From Candidatus Omnitrophota bacterium (lineage in GTDB: Bacteria; Omnitrophota; Gorgyraeia; Gygaellales; UBA12090): DNA of 6,907 bases. The stretch is from NCBI GenBank assembly GCA_003510525.1, contig DOMD01000137.1, positions 1-6,907 on the forward strand. The letters run 5' to 3'. The notes beneath the pieces were generated by a model. That model worked only from the letters and a program-made list of their open reading frames with translations, was not told the DNA's origin and searched no databases. Every line of letters starts with the position of its first letter. Position 1 is the first letter of the stretch. Positions 1-5,299 of this stretch are shown here, one piece after another. The translations under genes and the position numbers were made by a program.

Positions 1-414
1 AAGTTTTTTGATGTGCATGACGGCCTGGGGGTGTATCTTTTAAAAATGGCGGGGATTAAAACCATCCTGATTACCGCCAAAGGTTCAAAGACAATTAAAC
101 CCAGAGCCAAAGATATGCGGGTTGAGGAGTTTTACGAAGACATTTTTCCTAAAACAAAAGTTTTGGCTAAAATTCTTAAAAAACACCGGATAAAAACTGA
201 GAATATCTGTTTTATCGGTGATGATTTGGTAGATTTAAGCATAATGAAGGCGGTGGGTTTTCCGGTGGCCGTGGCCAACGCCAGCGAGGATATCAAGGCC
301 GCCTCAAGTTATATTACCCAAAAAAAAGGCGGCCGGGGCGCGGTCCGGGAGACAGCCGAGCTGATTTTAAAGACTCAAGGGAAATGGCAGAAAGCAATTA
401 GTATATACCAATAA
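1..414 (+). CDS. kdsC: KDO 8-phosphate phosphatase, KdsC-type HAD hydrolase, 5' end cut by window
   Basis: KdsC removes the phosphate from KDO 8-phosphate in the cytoplasm, giving the KDO sugar of the LPS inner core. The frame is open from base 1 (137 residues visible), so the gene begins upstream; the GTG at 13 is internal. Roughly the first 40-50 residues are missing, including HAD motif I (the nucleophile DxDG). Visible features, numbered from the first codon: the family block FFDVHDGLGVYLL at 2-14, motif II Thr25 in ILITAKGS, a motif III Lys at about 51, motif IV GDDLVD at 73-78, and the C-terminal GGRGAVRE block at 110-117 followed by LILKTQGKW, which is close to E. coli KdsC. One oddity: the usual ITGR after motif II reads ITAK. 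A downstream Lpt gene fits the classical kdsC-lptC-lptA-lptB order. A related HAD phosphatase such as the phosphatase domain of CMP-sugar enzymes is less likely given the KdsC-like tail. Confidence 0.9.
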   Translation, partial: KFFDVHDGLGVYLLKMAGIKTILITAKGSKTIKPRAKDMRVEEFYEDIFPKTKVLAKILKKHRIKTENICFIGDDLVDLSIMKAVGFPVAVANASEDIKAASSYITQKKGGRGAVRETAELILKTQGKWQKAISIYQ

Positions 415-423
415 GTCATTATA

Positions 424-458
424 AGTTTATTGAGTTCTCGAGTTTATTGAGTCTGTCG
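424..458. repeat. Two short tandem copies after kdsC
   Basis: Two adjacent copies, AGTTTATTGAGTTCTCG (424-440) and AGTTTATTGAGTCTGTCG (441-458), share their first 12 bases and the terminal TCG. A broken third start (AGTTAAG) follows at 459. The array lies 9 bp after the kdsC stop. It has no recognised function and may simply be replication slippage. Confidence 0.6.
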
Positions 459-504
459 AGTTAAGCTCAAGCAAGAGTTGTTATTATATAAAAACCAAAA
501 AACT

Positions 505-594
505 ATGAACCCCGTTAGACCTCTTTGGTATTATTGTTATGTCTTAAAGAGCGAATGGGAAAGTCTATCGGGGTTTAAAATCAGGAATGGGTAA
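505..594 (+). pseudogene. Possible N-terminal remnant of a small GIY-YIG nuclease
   Basis: A 29-codon ORF (ATG 505, stop TAA 592-594) begins MNPVRPLWYYCYVLKSE. The segment WYYCYVLKS resembles the first strand of small UPF0213-type GIY-YIG proteins, whose N-termini typically read like YYVYVLKS. The second motif (YIG) and the catalytic Arg and Glu regions are absent, so this could only be a remnant or an internally deleted copy. There is no Shine-Dalgarno before the ATG. The ORF starts inside the inverted-repeat region and is in frame with the downstream Lpt gene, separated from it by stops at 592 and 604. The match is short and could be chance, or the peptide could be a leader peptide for the downstream gene. 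Confidence 0.3.
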
Positions 595-635
595 AAGAGA
601 TCTTAAGAGCAGACTAAGGGGAGGTCTAACGGGGT
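542..635 (+). repeat. Diverged direct repeat of about 34 bp upstream of lptCA
   Basis: The segment 542-574, starting TCTTAAAGAGC and ending GTCTATCGGGGT, aligns with 601-635, starting TCTTAAGAGC and ending GTCTAACGGGGT, with a few small gaps and mismatches. The copies start 59 bp apart. The downstream copy carries the working Shine-Dalgarno (GGGGAGG), while the upstream copy reads GGGAAAG at that place. This suggests a local duplication of the leader, or two copies of one repeat unit. Confidence 0.6.
617..624 (+). promoter_or_regulatory. Ribosome binding site of lptCA
   Basis: AGGGGAGG lies 9 bases before GTG 634. It supports this GTG as the start: an in-frame TAA at 604-606 blocks earlier starts, and the next in-frame ATG (codon 102) would lose the signal peptide and most of the LptC domain. 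Its last four bases belong to the right arm of the inverted repeat. Confidence 0.75.
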
Positions 636-1569
636 GAATAAGACCGTTTTAGCGCTTATTTTTTTATTCAGTCTGAGTTTTACTCTGGACGCGGCCCAGA
701 AAGGCGCGCCTAAGAAAAATCAGACGCAATCCGAAGGCTCTGACCAAAGAATAGACGATTTCTCTCTTTCCGGCGGCAACCAGAGGGGAAAAAAGGCCTG
801 GGAGGTCAAGGGAAAGTCTGCTGATATCTTTACCGATGTGGTTAAGCTTACCAGCGTAAACGCCAATGTCTACGGTGAGGAAGAGGATGTGAACTTGGTT
901 GGAGATAAGGGCTCTTACGATAAGGCCAGCGGCAAGATGCACCTGGAGGATAATGTGGTAATTACTACTACCGGCGGCGGGAAGATGACTACTGATTATT
1001 TGGATTGGGACAAGGAGTCGCAAAGGGTGAGCACTGAGGCCATGGTGAATATTGAAAGACAGAATATTAAGGCAACGGCCAAGGGTTTGGAGGGTGAGCC
1101 TAATTTAAAAAGGATTTCTTTAAAAGATGATGTTAAGGTGGAAATCAGGGAACAGGTTGAGGAACCGGCTATGCTATTGACGGAGGCTGTTCATGAGGCG
1201 GCTTCGGCGGGTGAATCCAAAATTCCCGATCCTCTTTTTTCCGCCAAGGAACCGACGATTATCACTTGTACCGGCCCCTTAGAAATAGATTATGAAAAAG
1301 AAATAGCGATTTTTCATAATAATGTTATGGTGGATCAGAAGGACCACGGGGTTATGCATGCCGACAGGATGGACGCCTATTTTGATTTTAAGAACAAAAA
1401 GATTTTACGGATAATTTCTAAAGGCAACGTCAAAATTGTCAAGGATGAAAATACTTCTTACAGCGATGAGGCGTTGTATTCCGCTCAAGACGGTAAATTA
1501 ACCTTAAGCGGAAACCCGCGCTTAGTCATTAATTCCAAGGATAAAATACTCAATGCGCCGTCAGAGTAG
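634..1569 (+). CDS. Periplasmic LPS bridge protein, apparent LptC-LptA fusion
   Basis: This 311-residue exported protein probably carries LPS from the LptB ATPase complex across the periplasm. Residues 1-20 (MNKTVLALIFLFSLSFTLDA) are a short basic start plus a hydrophobic stretch, serving either as a cleaved signal peptide or as an LptC-type anchor. Residues about 40-172 read as an LptC/OstA-like domain: IDDFSLSG, WEVKGKSADIF, the GDKGSYDKASGKMHLEDNVVI block at 90-110, TDYLDWD, and a closing FL-type strand ISLKDDVKVEI. After an acidic linker (about 173-205), residues 206-311 read as an LptA domain: a CTGPLEIDY start, AIFHNNVMVDQ, MHADRMDAYF, SKGNVKIV and a GKLTLSGNPRL end. The LptA part stops soon after GNPRL, so its last strands may be missing. 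No separate lptC or lptA is present, and the gene sits just where both are expected, between kdsC and lptB. Domain assignment is by eye; two OstA-like repeats of one protein is the cautious reading. Confidence 0.75.
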   Translation: MNKTVLALIFLFSLSFTLDAAQKGAPKKNQTQSEGSDQRIDDFSLSGGNQRGKKAWEVKGKSADIFTDVVKLTSVNANVYGEEEDVNLVGDKGSYDKASGKMHLEDNVVITTTGGGKMTTDYLDWDKESQRVSTEAMVNIERQNIKATAKGLEGEPNLKRISLKDDVKVEIREQVEEPAMLLTEAVHEAASAGESKIPDPLFSAKEPTIITCTGPLEIDYEKEIAIFHNNVMVDQKDHGVMHADRMDAYFDFKNKKILRIISKGNVKIVKDENTSYSDEALYSAQDGKLTLSGNPRLVINSKDKILNAPSE

Positions 1570-1587
1570 TTTTTGTATAGGTTAAAA

Positions 1588-2310
1588 ATGCATCTACTGG
1601 AAACTAAAGGTTTAGAAAAATCTTACGGGGGCAGGAAGGTTGTCTGCGGGGTGGACATTTTGGTCAAAAGGGGCGAGGTGGTCGGGCTCCTGGGACCCAA
1701 CGGCGCGGGCAAGACCACTACCTTTTATATGGTAGTGGGCATAGTCAAACCGGATAAGGGCAATGTGGTTTTTGACAACGAAGAGATAACCGCTCTTCCT
1801 ATTCATGAACGCAGCCGTTTAGGCATAGGTTACCTGGCTCAGGAAAGGTCGGTTTTCAGGAAGCTCACCGTCGCGGAAAATATTATGGCCATACTGGAAA
1901 CCCTGCCTTTAAGCCCGGGCCAGCGCAAGAAGAGGCTGGAGGAATTGTTAGCTGAACTAAATATAGCTCATTTGGCCAAGTCTAAGGCCTATACCTTATC
2001 CGGAGGGGAGACCCGGCGCCTGGAGATTACCCGGGCATTGGTTACCCGGCCGTCGTTTATCCTTCTGGATGAACCTTTTTCCGGAATTGATCCTATAGTT
2101 GTCTCCGAGGCCCAGGCTATAATCCGGGAGCTTAAGGTCAAGGGCTTAGGGGTATTGGTTACTGACCATAATGTCCGGGAGACCCTGTCTATTACCGACC
2201 GGGCTTATTTAATTTCTGACGGAAAGATTCTGATTTCCGGCGGAGCCGATGACCTGATTAACAATCCTCAGGCCCGTTCTATTTATCTGGGTGAGAAGTT
2301 TAGGATGTGA
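1588..2310 (+). CDS. lptB: LPS export ABC transporter ATP-binding protein LptB
   Basis: LptB is the cytoplasmic ATPase that, with LptF, LptG and LptC, pulls LPS from the inner membrane and pushes it along the Lpt bridge. From ATG 1588 it has 240 residues, the usual length. All ABC motifs are intact: Walker A GPNGAGKTT at 36-44, Q-loop YLAQERSVFRKLTVAENI (Pro is usual where this has Ala), signature LSGGE, Walker B FILLDEPFSGIDP, and the switch TDHNVRET. The C-terminal SIYLGEKFRM is diagnostic of LptB. A TTG at 1573 would add five residues, but ATG 1588 matches the family N-terminus and has a weak AGG six bases upstream. It lies 18 bp after the LptC-LptA gene, so they are surely co-transcribed. 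lptF and lptG are not in the window. Confidence 0.96.
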   Translation: MHLLETKGLEKSYGGRKVVCGVDILVKRGEVVGLLGPNGAGKTTTFYMVVGIVKPDKGNVVFDNEEITALPIHERSRLGIGYLAQERSVFRKLTVAENIMAILETLPLSPGQRKKRLEELLAELNIAHLAKSKAYTLSGGETRRLEITRALVTRPSFILLDEPFSGIDPIVVSEAQAIIRELKVKGLGVLVTDHNVRETLSITDRAYLISDGKILISGGADDLINNPQARSIYLGEKFRM

Positions 2311-2365
2311 AGCGCGCGGATAAAAAAATCCGGGTTAATTCGTGTTTATAGTGAAAGGAAAATAA

Positions 2366-3241
2366 ATGAAGGTTGAAGCCAAAAAATTAGACGCGAGTAA
2401 AGTGCAGTTGGATATTGAAGTTCCTCAGGAGACAGTAAAAAAGAAATTTGAAGAGGTGTATGAAAAGGTGGGCAAGGAAGCCAGGATTCCCGGTTTTCGT
2501 CCGGGGAAGGCCCCTAAGGATATATTAGAGAAGCATCACGGCCGGCTGATTCAGGATGAGGTAATCAAAGGCCTTATTCCGGAAGCCTACCGGGGTTCAA
2601 TTGAGAGAGAAAAAATTGACGTGGTGGAGATGCCCGAGATAAGCCAGGTAAAATTAGAATCAAATATCCTTTCTTTCCGGGCGGTGGTTGAGGTAAAGCC
2701 CCAGATAGAAATCAAGGATTATAAAAACATTAAGCTTAAATATAAAAAGATAGCTGTCGGGCCGCAAGAGATTGATAAGTCTTTAGACAGTTTTAAAGAA
2801 AGCCATAAGATATCCGCTCTTGACGATAAATTTGCCAAAGGCTTAGGTTATAAAACCTTAGCTGATATGCGCGCGTCTATTGAGCGCAGGCTCCTGACGC
2901 AAAAAGAGGATGAATTGAGGCGTCAGCTTCAAGAGGACCTGCTTAAGCAGATTTTAGATAAGGCGCGCTTTAGGGTTCCTCCGTCTTTGATTGCCCAGCG
3001 TTTGGAAGAATTAGTAAAGGATGCCAAGGTTCAGCTGGCCATCAGGCAGGTGCCCAGGGAGCAGATTGCCTCTCACGATGAGAAATTAAGAAAAGAGCTC
3101 TTGCCCGAAGCTGAGACGCAGGTCAAGACATTTTTGGTTTTAGAAGAAATAGCCAAAAAGGAAAACATAACCGATGCCGAGCATTTGACTCAAAGGACAA
3201 TTGAGTTTTTGTTAAGCGAAGCCAATTGGATTGAAGAATGA
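2366..3241 (+). CDS. tig: Trigger factor lacking the PPIase domain
   Basis: Trigger factor is the ribosome-docked chaperone that shields nascent chains. This copy has 291 residues against about 430 normally. The N-terminal ribosome-binding domain is complete (about 1-112) with the signature GFRPGK at 43-48. The linker strand EIDKSLDSFKESHK (135-148) normally leads into the FKBP-like PPIase domain; here it passes straight to ISALDDKFAKGLGYKTL (149-165), the family's post-PPIase segment, so the domain is cleanly absent. The C-terminal helical arms follow (about 160-291) with VPPSLIAQRLEEL and EAETQVKTFLVLEEIAKKENIT. About 35 residues also seem missing before the final RTIEFLLSEA segment. The frame is intact, with AAAGGA (2354-2359) six bases before the ATG. 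The ribosome-docking and holdase roles should remain, without prolyl isomerase activity. The gene is 55 bp after lptB and precedes clpP, the usual tig-clpP order. Confidence 0.92.
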   Translation: MKVEAKKLDASKVQLDIEVPQETVKKKFEEVYEKVGKEARIPGFRPGKAPKDILEKHHGRLIQDEVIKGLIPEAYRGSIEREKIDVVEMPEISQVKLESNILSFRAVVEVKPQIEIKDYKNIKLKYKKIAVGPQEIDKSLDSFKESHKISALDDKFAKGLGYKTLADMRASIERRLLTQKEDELRRQLQEDLLKQILDKARFRVPPSLIAQRLEELVKDAKVQLAIRQVPREQIASHDEKLRKELLPEAETQVKTFLVLEEIAKKENITDAEHLTQRTIEFLLSEANWIEE

Positions 3242-3254
3242 TATAGAAAATCAT

Positions 3255-3374
3255 AAAATAACCAATGACCAAATCCCAAACACCAAATAAAATCCAATAA
3301 TCGATAACCAAACGACGTTTGATAATTGGTGATTGGTTATTATTTGGTTATTGGAAATTGGTTATTGGTGATTT
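3255..3374. repeat. Long imperfect palindrome between tig and clpP
   Basis: The left arm (about 3255-3314) is almost only A, C and T with repeated CCAA units; the right arm (about 3316-3374) is T/G-rich with repeated TTGGTTATTGG-like units. The centre CAAACGACGTTTG (3309-3321) is itself a palindrome. An ungapped pairing of 3256-3298 with the distal right arm gives 35 matches in 43 positions by my count. Translating the two strands gives related peptides ([17 protein letters not shown] and [17 protein letters not shown]), which independently confirms the symmetry. It ends just before the clpP Shine-Dalgarno. It looks like a non-coding MITE-like or REP-like element; no transposase is nearby. 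Confidence 0.8.
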
Positions 3375-3380
3375 AACATG

Positions 3381-3386
3381 GGAGGA
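3381..3386 (+). promoter_or_regulatory. Ribosome binding site of clpP
   Basis: GGAGGA lies 7 bases before ATG 3394. It decides the start: the frame is open further upstream to ATG 3319, but that extension is translated palindrome sequence with no Shine-Dalgarno of its own. Confidence 0.85.
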
Positions 3387-3393
3387 TATCGAT

Positions 3394-3999
3394 ATGCAGA
3401 TACGAGGACAGACATTAGTTCCGATGGTGGTAGAGCAGACCTCTAAAGGTTTTGAGCGGGCTTATGATATATTTTCCCGTCTGCTTAAAGACAGGATTGT
3501 GTTCATCGGTACCCCGATTGACGATACCGTGGCTAATTTGGTCATCGCCCAGCTGCTTTTTTTGCAGATGGAGGATGTCAATAAAGAAATCAGTATTTAT
3601 ATTAATTCGCCCGGGGGTTCGGTAACCGCGGGTATGGCAATTTATGATACGATGCAGTTTGTAAAATGCGATGTGTCTACTTATTGCGTTGGCCAGGCCG
3701 CCAGCATGGCCGCGCTTTTACTTTGCGCCGGAAGCAAGGGTAAACGTTTCTGCCTGCCTAATTCCCGGGTTATGATTCATCAGCCCTGGGGAGGGGTGCA
3801 GGGCCAGGCTTCGGATATTTCAATTCAGGCCAAGGAGATACTCCGCCTTCGAGACCGGATAAATGAGATTTTATCCCACCATACCGGCCAATCTCTGGAG
3901 AAAATCCAAAAAGACACTGATAGGGATTTCTTTATGTCCGGAGAAGAATCTAAGGCCTATGGATTAGTGGATGAAGTGGTGGCCGGAAAGAAGAAATAA
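3394..3999 (+). CDS. clpP: ATP-dependent Clp protease proteolytic subunit ClpP
   Basis: ClpP is the serine peptidase that forms a double heptameric barrel and degrades proteins fed by Clp ATPases. From ATG 3394 it has 201 residues, the normal length, beginning [19 protein letters not shown]. The catalytic triad is complete: Ser104 in GQAASMAA, His129 in [10 protein letters not shown] and Asp178 in DTDRDFFMS. The [11 protein letters not shown] loop (70-80) and the C-terminal YGLVDEVV are canonical. The LVPMVVEQ start is that of the mature form, so there is little or no propeptide. It follows tig, as in many bacteria, but clpX does not come next; an aminotransferase does, so the partner ATPase must be encoded elsewhere. 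The palindrome of about 120 bp upstream could influence expression. Confidence 0.97.
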   Translation: MQIRGQTLVPMVVEQTSKGFERAYDIFSRLLKDRIVFIGTPIDDTVANLVIAQLLFLQMEDVNKEISIYINSPGGSVTAGMAIYDTMQFVKCDVSTYCVGQAASMAALLLCAGSKGKRFCLPNSRVMIHQPWGGVQGQASDISIQAKEILRLRDRINEILSHHTGQSLEKIQKDTDRDFFMSGEESKAYGLVDEVVAGKKK

Positions 4000-4002
4000 A
4001 AC

Positions 4003-4130
4003 AATAATGACAAATGTCAAAATCCAAAGCACAAAATAAAGCAAAAATTAAGATGACAAATAACGAAACCTAAGTTTTGTTATTTATGTTTTGAATTTAT
4101 TTTGTCATTTGTGCTTTGACCTTTGAATTT
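4003..4130. repeat. Second long imperfect palindrome between clpP and the aminotransferase
   Basis: The left arm (4003-4069) is A/C-rich with ATGACAAAT units; the right arm (4074-4130) is T-rich. Exact paired parts include CAAAGCACAAA (4025-4035) with TTTGTGCTTTG (4108-4118), and the central hairpin. The left arm also aligns with that of the palindrome before clpP (AATGAC-AAAT, then TCC-AAA-CAC-AAATAAA), so the two look like diverged members of one family. It occupies nearly the whole spacer and ends at the Shine-Dalgarno of the next gene. Confidence 0.7.
4058..4085 (+). terminator. Central hairpin after clpP, possible weak terminator
   Basis: AAATAACGAAAC (4058-4069) pairs with GTTTTGTTATTT (4074-4085), including one G-U pair, around the 4-nt loop CTAA. 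The stem is A/T-rich and the following bases are T-rich but interrupted. It could end clpP transcripts, or it may only be the core of the palindromic repeat. Confidence 0.3.
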
Positions 4131-4141
4131 AGGAGATAATT

Positions 4142-5287
4142 ATGAAAAAGAACTATTTATTGACTCCCGGGCCTACGCCATTGCCGCCTCAGGTATGCGA
4201 GGCCCTGGCCAAGCCGATAATCCATCACCGCACCCCGCAATTTCAGGCCATCCTTAAGGAAGCGGTAGAGGGATTAAAGTATGTCTTTCAGACCAAGTCC
4301 GAGGTGTTTATTTTATCTTCTTCCGGCACCGGGGCAATGGAGGCGGCTGTGGCCAATCTGCTGACGTCAGGCGATAGCGCGATAATCATTGAGGGCGGTA
4401 AATTCGGAGAGAGATGGACGGAGCTGTGCCAGGCTTATGGAATAAAATCTGAGGTGATTAAGGTTGCCTGGGGTAAGGTTTTTAATATTGATGAGCTGAA
4501 AGATAGGTTAAAGTCCGGCCAGACTAAGGCGGTATTCGCCACTCTTTGCGAGACCTCTACCGGAGTTGACTTTGATATAAAGGCAATCGCTCAAGCGGTA
4601 AAAAATAGCGCCGCGGTCCTGGTGGTGGACGCTATCAGCGGTTTAGGAGTCGTGGATTTGAAGACCGATGAATGGGGGGTGGATGTAGTGGTAAGCGGCT
4701 CACAGAAGGGCCTGATGCTTCCTCCGGGCCTGGGTTTTATCAGTGTGAGTAGTGAAAAAGCCTGGAAGCTGATTAATCAATCCCGGAGCCCGCGCTATTA
4801 TTTTGATTTGCGTTTAGCTAAGAAAGCCTGGGAGCAAACTGATACCCCTTTTACTACTTCGGTATCCTTGGTGGTGGCTTTAAACGCCGCTTTAAAGATG
4901 GTTAAGGATGAAGGATTGGAGAATGTCTTTAAACGCTGCGGCAAATTAGCTCAAGGGGTAAGAATGGCGGCTAAGGCCTTGGGATTGAAACTTTTCGCGG
5001 ATGAGGGATGTTCTTCGCGCGCCATTACCGCGGTGAATGTCCCAGCGGGCGTAGACGGTGAAAAGTTAGTTAAGACGATGCGCGATGTGTATGGGATAAC
5101 TATCGCCGGAGGCCAGGCCGAGCTTAAAGGAAAGGCTTTCCGAATTGCTTCGATGGGTTATCTTCATGAGTTTGATATAATCTTAGCTCTCTCCTGCCTG
5201 GAGAAGGTCTTACATCAGATGGGCTATAAATTTGAACTGGGATCGGGCCTGAAAGCCGCCCAAGAGGTGTTTTTAATTGAAAATTAA
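4142..5287 (+). CDS. Class V PLP aminotransferase, probably phosphoserine-forming
   Basis: This 381-residue, fold-type I enzyme belongs to the group of alanine/serine-glyoxylate and archaeal-type phosphoserine aminotransferases. Landmarks in order: LTPGPTPLPPQV at 7-18, the phosphate-cradle loop SSSGTGAMEAA at 59-69, Asp163 in VVDAISGLG that should pair with the pyridine nitrogen, the Schiff-base Lys189 in SGSQKGLMLPPG, and the substrate-carboxylate Arg334 in FRIASMGY. AGGAG (4131-4135) lies six bases before the ATG. Only 12 bp separate it from serA, so a role in converting 3-phosphohydroxypyruvate to phosphoserine is the best inference; canonical SerC is a different subfamily. Sequence alone does not exclude alanine-glyoxylate or serine-pyruvate activity, so no symbol is given. 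Confidence 0.85.
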   Translation: MKKNYLLTPGPTPLPPQVCEALAKPIIHHRTPQFQAILKEAVEGLKYVFQTKSEVFILSSSGTGAMEAAVANLLTSGDSAIIIEGGKFGERWTELCQAYGIKSEVIKVAWGKVFNIDELKDRLKSGQTKAVFATLCETSTGVDFDIKAIAQAVKNSAAVLVVDAISGLGVVDLKTDEWGVDVVVSGSQKGLMLPPGLGFISVSSEKAWKLINQSRSPRYYFDLRLAKKAWEQTDTPFTTSVSLVVALNAALKMVKDEGLENVFKRCGKLAQGVRMAAKALGLKLFADEGCSSRAITAVNVPAGVDGEKLVKTMRDVYGITIAGGQAELKGKAFRIASMGYLHEFDIILALSCLEKVLHQMGYKFELGSGLKAAQEVFLIEN

Positions 5288-5299
5288 GCGAGGAATAAG

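Larger units (their letters stand above)
509..635. repeat. 15-bp perfect inverted repeat, 97 bp apart, overlapping the lptCA start
   Basis: Left arm ACCCCGTTAGACCTC (509-523) is the exact reverse complement of right arm GAGGTCTAACGGGGT (621-635). In RNA the stem could extend by three G-U pairs (524-526 with 618-620). The right arm contains the GAGG of the Shine-Dalgarno and the first two bases of the GTG start at 634, so pairing would hide the ribosome site of the Lpt gene. A third copy, GTCTATCGGGGT (563-574), matches the right arm at 11 of 12 bases and could pair with the left arm instead. A translational switch and a dispersed palindromic repeat split by a 97-bp insert are both possible. 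The arms are read directly; the function is inferred. Confidence 0.8.

Noticed and set aside
482..490. TATTATATA as a -10 promoter element before lptCA
   Set aside because: AT-rich and plausible, but no -35-like hexamer at suitable spacing was found; too weak to list.
664..1023. Minus-strand ORF of 119 codons
   Set aside because: Lies wholly inside the well-supported lptCA gene, with no recognisable domain in its translation.
1573..1587. TTG start adding five residues to LptB
   Set aside because: The family N-terminus begins near ATG 1588, which also has an AGG at good spacing.
1612..1806. Minus-strand ORF of 64 codons
   Set aside because: Shadow of lptB, opposite the Walker A region; no family resemblance.
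2317..2332. CGGAT/ATCCG hairpin with A-rich loop between lptB and tig
   Set aside because: Only 5 bp of stem with no T-run after it; unlikely to terminate transcription.
3123..3311. Minus-strand ORF of 62 codons with hydrophobic start
   Set aside because: Its first part is translated palindrome and the rest is antisense to tig. The apparent membrane segment comes from TTGG/TTAT repeats.
3255..4130. CRISPR-like array around clpP
   Set aside because: The repeated units are short, degenerate and arranged as inverted arms without regular spacers, and no cas genes are present.
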